Below, one piece after another: positions 21,681 through 33,489 of a DNA stretch of 64,000 nt; positions within the stretch are counted from its first letter, which is position 1, and every line of letters starts with the position of its first letter. Both the position numbers and the translations under genes were made by a program. The DNA is from Echria macrotheca (taxonomy: Eukaryota > Ascomycota > Sordariomycetes > Sordariales > Schizotheciaceae): assembly GCA_030411725.1 (NCBI GenBank), contig MU839841.1:868001-932000 (forward strand), given 5' to 3'. The notes beneath the pieces were generated by a model. The model had not been told where the DNA came from. It saw only the letters and a program-made list of their open reading frames with translations, and made no database searches.

Positions 21681-23327
21681 TCATTCAGTAAGAGACTTCC
21701 CCCCCTCACTAACCCAGGTAGGCGACCTCAAATCGCTCGTCCCCCACGTCCTCGCGGTATTCATAGTCCGCTTCCGCATATTCCGCATAATCTGCAACTC
21801 CATCTTCGCAATGCCCGCCTCGATGTCGCGGTCCTCGGCCTCATACCGCCTCTCGCGCCGGCGGTCCCACCAGCGCCACAGCAGCACAATCGCCAGCGTG
21901 AGCGGGACCGTAATGGCGAAATAGATCCACAGGTCCTTGGACACGACCGGCTCATCATCTCCTCCTCCTCCTCCAGACCCAGACCCCGGGTTCTGGTCCT
22001 GAAAGTTGAAAAACGTCATGCTGAACACCGACGCCAGATACGTCGCCGGCAGGAAAATAGCGCCCAGCAGCGACAGCGTCTTCATCGACGTGCTGTCCCT
22101 CTTCGCCGCGTGCGCGAGCCGGCGCTGTTCACCCGCCATCTGCAGGCCCAGCTTCGACTCCTTCTGCGCAATGATGTTGTACAGCGCCGCGCGCTGGATC
22201 GACAGCCGCTCGAGCGTCGTATGTGCGTAGTTCTCGATGCCCTTGAGCTTGGCCTGGTAGAACTCCAGCCTCGACTCCATGCTCCGATGGAGCCGGTCGA
22301 CTTCCCCGCCCCTCCCGCCGTACGCCGGATTCTGTCCGGCCACCTCCCAGAAGCCGTTCATGGCCTTGTACATCCCGAGTATAATCTCCTGGTACGCCTG
22401 CGGCCGCTTCCACAGCACCTGCGAGTGGCACTCGACGAGGTCCCGGTTGATCTGGTCGAGGTCGACCATCGACTCCTTGATGTACCGGCTCTCCTCGGGC
22501 AGCACCTCGTCGCGCATGCTCACGGCGTGCTCGAGCTTACGCAGCCACTCGCGCGCCTCGCGCTGCTTCTGGTCGTTCTTGGCCGAGAGGTCGTGGCTCA
22601 GTATGATCACCGGCAGCAACATCGGGTGCATGACCTGCTCCGCGCACGCCTTCAGGTGGTCGATGCACTTGACCAGGTCCGACGACTCGGTGCCCTTGGC
22701 GTAGCCGTTGGTGATGCCCGTCCGGAACGAGTGCGAGAGCATCAGCTCCCAGCCGCGCGTGCGGCCCTTCTTGCGCACGTCCGACTTGCGAAAGATGATC
22801 TGGAGGTGCGGGTCCGCGTCGTCCTGGTCGAACGCCGACCAGAAGAAGGGACCGACGACGCTGCCGCCCTCGATGGCGCGGAAGGGCAGGCGCATCACCC
22901 GGACCATGTCCTCGTACGCCTGGTGCGAGAGCGAGAGGTACCTGGGCGAGAAGGTCTCTTTGTGTTCGGCGTTTTGCTGCAGTATCAACCGCATCCCGCT
23001 GACCAGCGTGGCCCCGTTTTTGGGTGTGGCCGGGGCAAAGGCGCCCTGAGTTTTGTTAGTATCACATCTCATCCGAGAAGCAGAGACAAAAAAACATACC
23101 CGGCGATGTAGAAAATTGTTAAACTCATCAGGAAGCTCGTGCAGACTCAACCGGTGTTCCTCGACCGTATTGAGCGAGGGATCCTAATCTCCATTAGCTG
23201 TTGGGCCAACAATCAGGCCAGTGAAGACAAAAAGACATACGGAGTAATTCAAAATCTCAAGGTAACTAGTCGCCTCCGTGACTATCGTGCACTCCTTGAC
23301 GTACGACCTGAACATGTAATCGTCCAT
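21681..23327 (-). CDS. CorA-like divalent metal transporter, fungal subfamily
   Basis: Three exons on the minus strand: 23327-23241, 23183-23100, 23045-21681; 511 aa. The intron between exons 2 and 3 has GTATGT, an ACTAAC branch site and CAG. The true start is the ATG at 23327 (MDDYMFRSYVKECT), not the internal Leu at 23150. The long N-terminal part is soluble and alpha-helical, with a central coiled coil. Two transmembrane helices sit near the C-terminus: one containing LGAIFLPATYLASVFSM and one containing LWIYFAITVPLTLAIVLLW. In this fungal branch the GMN selectivity motif of bacterial CorA is replaced by the sequence around FSMTFF. The loop between helices is Gly-rich (GSGGGGG). Family members carry Mg2+ or related divalent cations. 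The ion and membrane cannot be fixed here. Confidence 0.85.
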
Positions 23328-24073
23328 TTTTGCGAGCCGATACCGATTCCGATTCCGATCCCGTCAACTGTTCGTCTCGATCCACACACAGCAGCTCTCG
23401 GATATATCCGTAAGTAGTTCTATGGGTGTCGCGCGCGCGAGAGAGAGAAAGGTGTCACAGAGAAATATACTGATAAGACAGGCCGTATCTTGGAAACTTT
23501 TCTCTTCCTCTGCCCCCAAAAGTTTATCTCGTCAGGAAGAATTGCCGGGAATGCTTCGAACAAAACAAAAGGTAGGAAAAGAAAACTCCAGGCAATGCAA
23601 CCAAGACGTGAGGGAGCCAATTCAATCACGCATGCAAGAACCGAGCACGCAGCATGCAGCAGACAGAACTGAGAGAGGGAGGAGAAAAAGCTGACAGTCT
23701 CTCCCTGCCACTCACTGCCGAGAGAGGCGATGGGCCAATGCTGGCGACCAAGCAACCAAGCTTGACGGGGACGGGATCCCCACCTCCCCAAAAAGCTTCC
23801 AACCCCTCCCCCCGGTCCGCCTCCCGTCGTGCGGGGGCAATTCGACAGCCCACGTCTCGGCAGGCTATTCCCTTTTCGGCTCACTCAAGAAACAGCATTC
23901 TCACAACTCACGGGCTGCATCATCATACCAATGTCGTATAAGTCTGATCCATAGCCCATATGTTCCCCCAAGGCTCGAGCCAGCCGGTCCTCTTGCTGTC
24001 AAACAAAGCCCTGTGCTGACTCCCACGTGTCCAGCCCGCCCAACGCCAAACCCCTCCACGCCAACCGACCAAC
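23328..24073. other. Intergenic region between the CorA-like and PKA genes
   Basis: 746 bp, no supported gene. A CCGATT repeat at about 23339-23364 lies just upstream of the CorA-like start, in its probable 5' leader. Confidence 0.6.
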
Positions 24074-25709
24074 TCAAAAGTCCATAAAGAGCTGTGAATA
24101 CCTGATCTGGTCAGCAAAGTCCAATGGTGCCCAATACAGCCAACTTACTCGTCGTATCCTGTTTGCCCGTATCGTTCCGTCTCCTCCGGGTACCGATCAA
24201 ACTGGCTGGCGTCCCCGGCTCCGGCCTTGACCGGGGGCGTGTACGGGGCGTCAATGTCCTTCCGCAAAAGCCGGTCCCACGTCACCTCCGCAAACCAGGG
24301 GTGGTTCTTCACATCATCCGATCCGCCATACAGATTGCCTAGCCGCTTGGTGATGTCGGCCGTGATCAACCGCTCTAACAAGTCCTGCGCGTCGGGGTTG
24401 ATGTAGGCCGGGTACTTGATTTTCCCTTTGAGGATGTTTTCGTAGATCTTCATGGGCGAGCCACCGTCCCAGAACGGCGTGTACCCGCACAGCATTTCGT
24501 ATATCAGAATGCCTAATGACCACCTAGTCCTGTCAGCCGTACCCTCCCCCCAAACCAGACGGCGTACACTTACCAGTCGACCGACTTGTTATAGCCTTTG
24601 TTAGAAACGACCTCGGGCGCAAGGTAGTCGGGCGTGCCGCAGAGCGTCCATGTCTTGTCGGGGACCCGCTTGGCGAAGCCAAAGTCAGTAATCTTCAGGT
24701 GTCCGTGTCGGTCAAGAAGCAAGTTCTCGGGTTTTAGGTCTCTGTAAATAATATTTCGCGAGTGTAGGTACTCCAAGGCTAGTGTCACCTCGGCTGCGTA
24801 GAACTTGGCCACTGGGTTAGGGAATCGCTGCACAGTGTGTCAATACTCGGCGCATGTCGGGCGTGACAAGCGGCTTACCCCGGATTTCCGTAGGAGAGAG
24901 AAGAGCTCGCCACCCTCGACAAAGTCCATCACCATGTAGAGGTTCCGCGCGTCCTGGAACGTGCCCCACAGCGTGATCAGGAACGGGTGCTTCACCTCGG
25001 CCAGCATCCTCCTCTCGTCGTTGGTATGCTCGACTTGTTTCATCTTGACCACCTGGGCCTTCTTGAGAACTTTGACGGCATAGAACCTCTGATTGTGCCG
25101 CGACTGTACAAGATGGACCCTCCCGAAGCTACCCGTGCCGAGGGTCCTCAGGATCTCGAAATCCGCCAGCGAATACTTGCCCTTGGTCACCCGTGCCTGA
25201 CCCTGTGGAACCTGGAACTCCTCGAGCACCGCCACCGTCTGTGGGAGCGGCCGTGATTGCGCCTGGCCTGCCGCGGCTGGATTTGTCGCGCCCCCAGGAG
25301 CCCCGGGACTCGGCGAGGGCGCATATCCGACTGCGAGCTGGCCACCCAAGATACCGGCAGGGCCGTCATGTTGCGGAGGATTGATCAGATTGGAGATGCT
25401 GGCCACGTTTTTCACGTCCGTCCCTGGCGATGGCGTGGGCTGAGGTGGGATCGGGTAGCCCTGGATCTGTTGCGGGAGCGTGGTGGAGGTGGTATGAGAC
25501 ATCTCAGGTTGCGTCTCCGGTCTGTTCGAGATAGCAGACTGTGTGGTGGCCTGCGAGGCGACAGACTGCGACTGCGTCAGAGAGGATAGGGAGCCCCGAT
25601 CGAAGGCCTTGGCCGTCGGCGTAACGGGGCTGGTAGGATTGCTGGTCTGGGACGGATCTGTGTTCGCCTCCCTTGTCCGCTTCTTCTTGAGGAACCCAAG
25701 GGAAGGCAT
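24074..25709 (-). CDS. pkaC1: cAMP-dependent protein kinase catalytic subunit
   Basis: Four exons on the minus strand: 25709-24879, 24827-24574, 24523-24149, 24101-24074; 495 aa. Exon junctions keep the frame with GTAAGC, GTAAGT and GTAAGT donors. Residues 1-178 are a long disordered Pro/Ser/Gln/Thr-rich extension starting MPSLGFLKKKRTRE, as in Sordariomycete PKAC-1. The kinase domain has the Gly loop LGTGSFGRV (190-198), Lys213 in AVKVLKK, catalytic YRDLKPEN (Asp307), DFG 325-327, the activation-loop Thr338 in TWTLCGTPDYLAPE, and the AGC-kinase tail ending in the hydrophobic motif LFMDF, coded by the 28-nt last exon. It phosphorylates RRxS/T targets when cAMP releases the regulatory subunit. 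Confidence 0.96.
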
Positions 25710-27518
25710 CAAGGCGGTCGTGTCGAGACAGCCGGAGCGGCCGCCTTTCGTCCAATTGCACAGGCACGACCGGGGATGACGGTCGAGACGGCGGTCGCAA
25801 AAGTGAGCAATTGGCAGTCCAATTGGCAGGTGGTGTCTTCAGGGATGAAAGATGGCAGGAACAGGACGAAGCCGAAGCCCGTTACTTGCGCAATTCCACC
25901 ACGTTCCAAGAAAGCAACAATCGGCGGCGCAGACCGAAGCAAGGCGGCGGGGTCGGATGCGGCGCGGGGACCTGTGATATGCGACCAAAGGCTGTGTTGA
26001 GAAGTGCTTGCACCGGTACTTGTAGCGTCTGTGGCACACAAAGAGGGAGGTGCACTTTGTGTTGTCGTCAAGGGCCTCTGAAGACGAGTGGACGCCGCGA
26101 CCAGCTTGCGGGAGGGTTACGAGGCGGTGACCGGGACCGCAAAGTTTTAATGCCGTCGCCTATCTTCCTGCAGCTGCCTTTTACCCCTCGGGATCGGACG
26201 ATGGCGGCGGATACGGGGATGCGGGAGGTTACGAAGAGACTCGACAGTGACAGTGGAGGGGCCGGCGACCAGCGTCGCCAACGGGATAAAGCCACACAGG
26301 CGAGCAAATCAAGGGCGCGGTGGGAGGGCCGAACGGGGCGGTTGGAGCACACAGAGTCGGCGCAATGACGAGGGGGATGCAGTCGGGGCTGCAAGAACGA
26401 GGGCCGGATCGTGGGTATAAGGTTGTCAAGCTTGGGGAGACAGGTCGACGTGGTGGGCTCGTCAGTGTGGGATGCGCCGGGGGGTTGTAGGGCAGTCCTG
26501 GCTCTTAAGGAGGGGGTGGGGCGGCCATCTGCCCTTGTCTCATCCAGCTGCTGAGGCTGCATCTGGCGGGTGAGGGGCTACAGCAAGCAGCATGTGGTGC
26601 GCTTTGTCAAAAAGGCCTCTTTGCTCGCTCCCGGCCTCCAAGACCGACTTTATAAACCCCTCACCTGGATTTCTGCCAACTTGCTGTGGCCCCGCGAAGC
26701 AGGAGGAGCCGTGCTGCGATTTGCGTCTTGGCCAATTGAGGCACAACCATGGTCGACGCAGACCGGAGAGAGCTCTTCCCTGTCGTTTCCGATGTGACCA
26801 GAACTACTAATGGAGCTGTGTGTGGGCTGTCTCCAGGTGCGGCTGTGTCGGCGGGGAGTGCCACGAGTGCATCCCGGGCTACAGCGCCCCGAGCTGCGAG
26901 CTGCGACCGAGGGGTTTCTACCATGGCGGGGTTTCCTGGCCGGCTGGGATGGAGCACCTTGCCGAGGGGGGATCTGTGTAGCGTCATGGCACTTTGCACC
27001 CAATCACCATGGCCGCCATGGTGGGGTATCAAAGGCATCGTCCATAATCTCCAAGTGCCAGTAGATAAGACGTCCAAGATCAAGGCGTCATGTCTTGCTG
27101 GATTGATAAATACCCACCGACCGCTGGATGTTATCAATTGATAACATCTGAATAAGAAGAGATGGCAACTTCACCAGAGGCTTTAAACGCCACTTCGAGT
27201 ATGGAATACGCGTATGCCAACCCCTTTAAACGCCTGAGCGCACAGTTCAAAAAGATCTCTCATTGGCCAAACGTCATAATGGAAGCGATAGGTATCGACG
27301 CCGAACCCCTTCCCCCCCAAATACTCGCGGAAAGCTGTATTGATACACAGAGCACCCGTTCCCTCTCGCATCAAGTGAGGCAATCCTCCCATTCAACTCT
27401 CGCCCTCCATCCCGCCAGAAACAAAGGAAATATTCCATGCCTTTCCGCGCCATGCAGAAGATTATATGTACGAGTATCCGTCTTGCGTCGTCATGTCGCT
27501 CATGTTTTTCCGATACGC
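25710..27518. other. Upstream region of the PKA gene
   Basis: 1.8 kb between tandem minus-strand genes. Open frames here have no family-like content. Probably the PKA promoter and leader, plus the 3' region of the lectin gene. Confidence 0.6.
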
Positions 27519-28667
27519 CTAGTACCGGTGCCGCTTGTTGTTGTTTGTCCTCCAGGCCGTGTATCCGACGTAGCCACCGCCAATGACGCCGAAGAAGAGG
27601 AAGACCTTGAAAAAGAACCACGTCCAGCTGCTGCCCCCTTCGGGAGACAGAACCTTCTTCCCTCTGCCACTCCCGGGCGTTGCCTTACCGCTCGGCTGCG
27701 TCGTGTAGAGATTCTTGGCGTCGATCGAGATGATGTCGTGGTTGTCGCTCAGCTCGCCCGTCTCGGCGCTGAAGCCAAGATAGGCAACCTGGGGAATCGC
27801 CGGCGGCTCGTTGGTTTCGAAGCACAGCGTCCACTCGCCCTCGGCCTTGTACTGGAGCTCCAGCTTGAGATACTTGTCCTGAAAGTAGGTCAACCGGAAC
27901 TTCGTGGGTACAGTAGCGGCGCGGATGCCTCTAGCCGAGCAGCCAGCGAATTCTGTATCCTTTCCATCCGTGTCCTTGTCGTACGACGTCTTGCCGTCGC
28001 CGACCATGGCCATGACGAAGGGGAAAACCACGCCGGGCCGGTTGTTCTTGTACGTGTCGAAGAAGATGCCCAGACCCTCGAACTTGTCGGTATGTCCGAA
28101 TACGGGGCCCTGCTTGCCGCGCTCCTTGGTGAGCCACATGGCAAAGCCGTCGCCATAGAGCGTGTTCTTGCCGTGGATCTTGAATTCCACCTCGATTTCC
28201 CAGTTCGTAGCCGTCAATGGGACTCGCGAGAATAGCCATCCATTCTGGGATGGGTGGTCCGACGTTAGACGGATATATCTGCGGGATCGTTAGAGCTTTT
28301 TGCGCCGGTTCGCAGGCCAACAGAACCCAGGGGCTTTTCGTACTGATCCGTGCGGACGATTGTGTCACCACCAAAATCATACCACCGACTTTGCATATCC
28401 GAGTCGAGATAGGGCTAGCATCACAACACTGTCAGGGTCGTCGAAGCGCGTAGCTTTCGGAGGGGAATTAGTAGCATACCTGCGCGAGGGTATGTGTCCT
28501 CAACTACACCCCGGGTGTTAGCACACGACACGGTTCAGCATGCCGCACCAATCTACCGATTTCCCACGTACCCCTATGCTCTTGACCGTCCCATCATCGT
28601 CTGTCTGCACCGCTCCGTAGGCAAACGTGGCCAGCCACAGGGCCGACAGGGTCGATGTCAGCAACAT
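27519..28667 (-). CDS. L-type lectin of the VIP36/Emp47 group
   Basis: Four exons on the minus strand: 28667-28572, 28503-28480, 28414-28344, 28278-27519; 316 aa. Exon 2 is only 24 nt (LRTHTLAQ) and sits between clear GT..AG introns. A signal peptide (MLLTSTLSALWLATFAYG) leads into the legume-type lectin fold with conserved WYDFGGDTIVRTDQY, the NGWLFSR strand, GDGFAMWL, FEGLGIFFDTYKNN and a late FSAETGELSDNHDI segment. A single transmembrane helix (WFFFKVFLFFGVIGGGYVGY) is followed by a short basic cytosolic tail RTNNNKRHRY. Such type I proteins recycle in the early secretory pathway and bind high-mannose glycoproteins. The tail has no classic KKxx ending. Confidence 0.9.
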
Positions 28668-29218
28668 GGTCGTTCCGCCGTCGCCACCGGCTTCAGCTAA
28701 GTGTCGGCCGCGGGTCGAATCTCGAAAAAGGACAAGAGATAATAAAAAAGAAACAGAAGGGAGGGGATACGAAAGAGCGTGGTAAGCGTTAACAATTCGG
28801 AGCTGGGCCGAAGGACGATGCTTCGCACATCGAGATGGTTTTGTAGTCTCCTGTGGTTTTCGAAGCTCGGGTCGTGTCGGTGCCAGTTTGTTAGCGGTTG
28901 ACTGTTCCCATTTAGCTGGCCTTTTCGCTGCGGGTTCCCCCGGCTGGCTGGCCTGTGCGTCAAGCAAAAAGCTCGGGGTAAAAGCTACCCCTGTCGTGTT
29001 TGGTAGGACGCGGCCCCAGCGCGGCTAGCTGGGCCGGAAGAAACTCCAAAAAGGCTCCAGCCTCACTCAGGTGCAAGGAAAAACCGACGTTTACATGCGC
29101 CACATCAAAATCCGAGTTTACCATCATCCCCTCCGAAACCACCAGTCAAGCCAACCGCCCAATTACACCACAGCACCATTTCCTCCGATAATTCCTCATA
29201 AATCGAGAAAAAAAAAAT
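28668..29218. other. Divergent promoter of the lectin and tim13 genes
   Basis: 551 bp separating two divergent start codons, a likely shared bidirectional promoter. No further gene. An A-rich run directly precedes the tim13 ATG. Confidence 0.6.
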
Positions 29219-29557
29219 ATGGACTCGGATTCAGTAAAAAAGGCCATCATCCGCCAAGTGCTCGCCGAGTCGAGCAAGGCCAACTCGCAACAGCTCTTCC
29301 AAGTTCGTCCATCCCCCCCCCTCTGTTTCTCTCCCTCTGTCTTTCAGGACACCTAGTTAATCTAACACGACTCGAAACAGAAAATGAACGAGCACTGCTT
29401 CGAAAAGTGCATACCGAAGCCCGGAAGCAGCATGTCGAGCAGCGAGACGACGTGCGTCACGCAGTGCATGGACAAGTACATCGCGGCGTGGAACCAGGTC
29501 AACGGCGCGCTGGTGCGGAGGTTACAACAGGAGGTCAACAACACGATTCATACCTGA
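29219..29557 (+). CDS. TIM13: Tim13, small TIM chaperone of the mitochondrial intermembrane space
   Basis: Two exons, 29219-29302 and 29381-29557, 86 aa. The intron has donor GTTCGT, a CTAAC branch site and acceptor ACAG; it joins SQQLFQ to KMNEHCFEKC. The twin CX3C signature is complete: CFEKC and CVTQC, separated by the PKPGSSMSSSETT loop that is typical of Tim13. The protein forms the Tim8-Tim13 hexamer, which escorts hydrophobic precursors across the intermembrane space. The size is as usual for the family. It is divergent from the lectin gene and convergent with the NSRP1-type gene 203 bp away. Confidence 0.93.
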
Positions 29558-29760
29558 TAGCTCTAGAGAGAGGGGACATGTACTCTCTAGATAAGGACGG
29601 AGACGCCCGCCCTATTTTGTACTACTGTATAAGCGGCCGAATATTGTACGATTCAGTGTAGACATCATCATGAGGAAGGTTGCATATATTGAGCGGCTAG
29701 CAGCCGGTTCGTTCGGCAAGGGGTCACGTGTCGCCATTGGGGTATCTATACAGGTGACAA

Positions 29761-31008
29761 CTATGAAGAAGCCTCTGCGGCTCCATTCTTCTTTGCTTCC
29801 TCCGCAGCCCTCTTTCTCGCGAGATAGCGCTCCTTGGCGCTCGAGATATCGGCCTCGGTCTTCCTGCTCTTGGCCACCAACTCGACCTTGGCCCTCTCGG
29901 CCTCTTCCTCCTCCCTCGACCGCTTCAGCGTCTCCTCCAGCTGGGCCTCCAACATCCGGGTCTGCCGTTCCCGCATCGCATTCTTCCCGCCGCCAGCATT
30001 GAACACACCCCGAGCGGGTATCCCTGCGCTCCCCGCCCGGGCAGCTTGCTTCGCCTTCTCCTGCTGCACCTCGGCCTTCTTCTTCGCCGCCACGTTCAGC
30101 CCCCCCTTCAACAGCTGCCGCTTATCCACGACCTCCCCATCATCGTTGATAACCACATTGCCGCCAAGCGCATTGATCTCCCTCGCCCTCTCCGTCGCCG
30201 TCTTCTCCCTCTGCCCTTCTTCCTCCTTGTCCGCCGGCTCCTTCCCCTTCCCCTCCTCAACAGCCTTAACAACAGCCTGATGCTCCACCTCCCCGCGCTC
30301 AAGCATCTGCTTATAGAAGTCCGCCATGCCCCTATTCTTATTCCGTTTCGCCTCCGCCTCCTCGCGCCGCTTCTCCTCCTCCTCGAGCCGCCGGTTCTCG
30401 GCCTGCTGCCGCTTGTACGCCTCGGTCACAAACTTCTCCTTGTCGGCGAACTCGTCGCCCTCGGCCTCGCGCTCGCGCCGCAGCCGCTTCTCCTCGGCGA
30501 TCTGCCGGTCGCGCTCGCGCACGTCGGCCGCCTTTTGGAGCGCGTCAAAGTACCGCGGCCGTTTTTCGACCTCGCTATCGTCCCCAGCAGCGTCCTTCTT
30601 TCGGGATGCCGCCTTTAGCGAGTCGTATACGCCGTCGTAGTCGTAGATTGATGGATCGGAGGCGGCGGCGGCGTCGGCGTGCTTGCGCGAGGCGAGGGCG
30701 CTGGAGAGGTCGACGAACTGGGAGGGCGTCTTGGTTTTGGGTTTTGGTTTGTCTGCCGGTGGGGGGGGAGAGCGTCCCGGTTTTCGAGGGGGTTTTGATC
30801 TGGCACCCGTTGAGCAGCTGTCGCCATCGTCTAGCGGGGTGTCGAAGGTGAGTTCGGAGATGGTCGTCGTGCTTGGTCCGCCGGCGCTGCCGCGGGGCGC
30901 GTCATCGTCTGAACCGTCATCGCCGAATGTAGTCGGTTTCCTCTTTCCAGGCGCGGGTTTGGAGGGGCCTGATTTCTTGAGTCCAAAGGAAAACCCGGGT
31001 TTGCTCAT
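29761..31008 (-). CDS. NSRP1/CCDC55-type nuclear speckle splicing protein
   Basis: Single exon, 415 aa, start MSKPGFSFGLKK. The middle part (about 117-240) matches the NSRP1 N-terminal domain: DPSIYDYDGVYD, then RPRYFDALQKAADVRERDR and a long charged coiled coil with EGDEFADKEKFVTEAYKRQ. The rest is Lys/Arg/Glu/Ala-rich helix up to the C-terminus. Human NSRP1 sits in nuclear speckles and affects splice-site choice; a similar role here is inferred. The N-terminus is disordered and acidic/Pro-rich. Confidence 0.85.
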   Translation of the reverse strand: MSKPGFSFGLKKSGPSKPAPGKRKPTTFGDDGSDDDAPRGSAGGPSTTTISELTFDTPLDDGDSCSTGARSKPPRKPGRSPPPPADKPKPKTKTPSQFVDLSSALASRKHADAAAASDPSIYDYDGVYDSLKAASRKKDAAGDDSEVEKRPRYFDALQKAADVRERDRQIAEEKRLRREREAEGDEFADKEKFVTEAYKRQQAENRRLEEEEKRREEAEAKRNKNRGMADFYKQMLERGEVEHQAVVKAVEEGKGKEPADKEEEGQREKTATERAREINALGGNVVINDDGEVVDKRQLLKGGLNVAAKKKAEVQQEKAKQAARAGSAGIPARGVFNAGGGKNAMRERQTRMLEAQLEETLKRSREEEEAERAKVELVAKSRKTEADISSAKERYLARKRAAEEAKKNGAAEASS

Positions 31009-31337
31009 GTTGATGTTGATGCTCTGTGAGTACTGGATGCGCTGAGGTTGGTTGAGCCTTGCGACAGGTGGTGAATTTTAGTGGAGCGCACCGCCACGAT
31101 GCAAGGCTCTGATAAGATAAGAAGTCTCCGGCTCTTTCGCGGCAGGCAAAGGTTCTCGGGTGAGGTACCACTCCGCCAGTTCACTCCAAGACACTGCAAC
31201 AGCGAGTAAAAGACTGAAGGTCGTTAAACGATACTGGACTTCCAATCATAAGTCATACCCATTATATCTTCATCCTCCAGCTCTTAACTCTCGAAATCTC
31301 AATGCTCCCGCTATGCTACCGAGAATCGGTTCGAAAA
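31009..31337. other. Spacer between the PLC 3' end and the NSRP1-type gene
   Basis: 329 bp between tandem minus-strand genes; no gene seen. Presumably the promoter of the NSRP1-type gene. Confidence 0.6.
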
Positions 31338-33489
31338 TCATGTCAACTTCTTGCTCACCTTGACCAGCACCACGCCCTCCGTCTCCATACCATGTGCATT
31401 CAAGAGATGCACAAACCGATATCCCTCGCGTAGTCGATCCAGCCTAATGCAAGCCCACGCCGCCAGGGCATCACGTCCGATCTGGTCGTCCCTGATCAAG
31501 AACCGCACAAACGAGAGCTCGGGCACCACACCCGGGATCTGCTTGAATTCGAGCACCTGTCGCTTGAAATCCGGATCGCAGCCCCGGTTTGATTTTGTCT
31601 TGGCTTTATACTCGCCCTCCTTCTCCTTGCCATCCGCCGGGAGGTGCGTCCCGTGCCGCTCGCCGGGCTCCTCAACGTGTACCTCGACCTTGACGTACGG
31701 CTTGAAGCCATTGGGGTTGGTGTCGCCCGGAGGAAGCGGGATGGATTGTGCCGCGAACACCTCGATCGTCAAGTCCATGCTGTAATGTCGTACAGCTACC
31801 GCTTGCGGGGCGGCGGTGGTGCTGAACGGGGTGGGTTTCTCGCATCGGTATCCTGTCCGGTCAGCATCGTCGTCCCCACGGGTACGCTCGGAGGCACTTA
31901 CCCGCTGGTTTAAGCACATATCCCTTGGTTCCAGCGAACATGCCCTCGTTGAGCATCATCCCCTCGTCCCAGTTCTGCCAGTTGAGCGCCACGATCTGAA
32001 TTCCCTTTCTCCAGAACACAGCCGGGTCCAAGTTTGATGATCCTATCCGGAGTCCGGATGGATACGCCCGCATCAGGTAGCGCTTATTGTGATCAAACAG
32101 CTCCCGGGCACTCTTCTGGTGGACCTCCATGACCCCTTTCTCCGACAGTGAAAAGATATGGGTCGGCATCGACGCCTCGGGCTGCGCGAGGCTCTTAAAC
32201 GAAACACCGCGCGTGTAGATGCTGAACTTGCTCAGCGCCTGGATGATCTTGGAATGCTTGACTGGAGGAGCGGCCTTTTGTGGCGACGCCTGCGACGATG
32301 TCGGTCTGGATACCGCTGCTTCCTCCGGAGCGGGAGAACCGCCGTCTTCTTTACCCGGTGGCACATACTTGACCTTGACCAGGATCTTATTGCGTAGATC
32401 CCCGGGGGCTGGCAGGTCCTGGATGTCGGCGTCCTGTTGCGGCAGCAGATACCCCTTCCAGGTCTCTTCCATGATGTGGATCATTGCCTCCTGCTGCTCG
32501 GCTGAACAGTGGACCTCGAGACTGACGATGACGGGGAGATCCGATGCGACGAAGCCGTAGTCCCTGATAGAGACGCAGACCTCTCGGAAGGAGACCTCCT
32601 TGGTAAGGGTGTAGCCGTGCAATACGCGCGGCTCCCTGATGGAGCCAGTCCCGGTCTTTTTGAGCGAGCGAGACGAGCCCGCGCTGGTTTTCTTTTCCAG
32701 CGGCGCATCTGCTGCGCCCGCTGTCGCTTTCGCCGGTGCTGGTGCCGGTGCTGCGACACCTGCAGGGATCTTTTCAGGCTTCTTCTTCTCGACGTACTTA
32801 TCGGTGAGCTTCTTAGCCAGCGACGTCTTCTCAAGCCTGCCAACCAGCGAGCTCGGAATTTTGTCTTTGACCTTTTCTACCCGCCCCTTGCGCTTCGCAT
32901 ATGTCTTGGGGTCGTCCTCGTCCTCGTCGCTGCTACTGCTGCTGCTGCTGGTGTCAGACGTGTCCGAGTCCGAGTCGTCGCCGTCCCACACGTCGATCTC
33001 GATGCAGCGACATCCCCGTAGCAACACATTCTTGTAGGCGTCGGCGCTCGAGTCGCTGTACAGCTGGTTGCCCGTGAGGTAGGTGTTGTGGCTGGACGAG
33101 ATAAAATAGCTTGATAGTGGGAACGAGTGGTCAAGGTCGTCTTGCTTCGGGGGAGCTGCGATGTTGGCCGCTGGGGAGGCCATGTAGCGTATGAAGCCGT
33201 CAAAGCCCCATTCTTTTTCCGGGGGGGAAGGGCTGGCGGTGGTGGTTGTGTCATGCTGTACCGTGGACAGGAATTTGGACTGGTCTGTTCCGGGGTGTGC
33301 TTTGTCCGCGTAGATCGTCTTGAGATGTGATACGACTGTCGCGTGGAGTGTCTTTATGGCATGCGCTGAACCGCTTACGCCGCCGCCGGCTTCGTGCGGG
33401 GCGGCTTGGACTGGGATGGGGGACGGTGTCACAGCCGGAGCCGGAGCCGGGGCCGGGGCCGGGGCTGGGGCTGGCGGTGTTGAGGCCAT
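31338..33489 (-). CDS. plc1: Phosphoinositide-specific phospholipase C, delta-like
   Basis: Two exons on the minus strand, 33489-31902 and 31852-31338, 700 aa; the intron has a GTAAGT donor and CAG acceptor and splits a Gly codon before YRC. The X region has catalytic His134 (SSSHNTYLTGNQL), Glu164 and Asp166 (CIEIDVWDGDD), a second His291 (HGYTLTKEVSF) and the VIVSLEVHC strand. The Y region runs from about 425 (SKFSIYTRGVSF) through RAYPSGLRIGSSN to WQNWDEGMMLNEG. A C2 domain follows (about 560-700). An unusual ~115-residue Asp/Ser/Lys/Ala-rich insert (171-285) splits the X box. No PH domain and at most a degenerate EF-like start precede it; the N-terminus is an Ala-Pro repeat. It hydrolyses PIP2 to IP3 and DAG. 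Confidence 0.92.
33449..33470 (+). repeat. G4-tract in the PLC Ala-Pro coding repeat
   Basis: Four runs of four G separated by two bases each on the plus (template) strand, at codons about 7-14 of the PLC gene. It codes for part of the (AP)n repeat. Confidence 0.8.

Noticed and set aside
23150..23150. Possible CorA-like start at this position
   Set aside because: The codon is TTG, not ATG, and lies inside exon 2; a spliced upstream exon supplies a proper ATG at 23327.
27162..28235. 357-aa plus-strand ORF opposite the lectin gene
   Set aside because: Antisense of conserved lectin exon 4.
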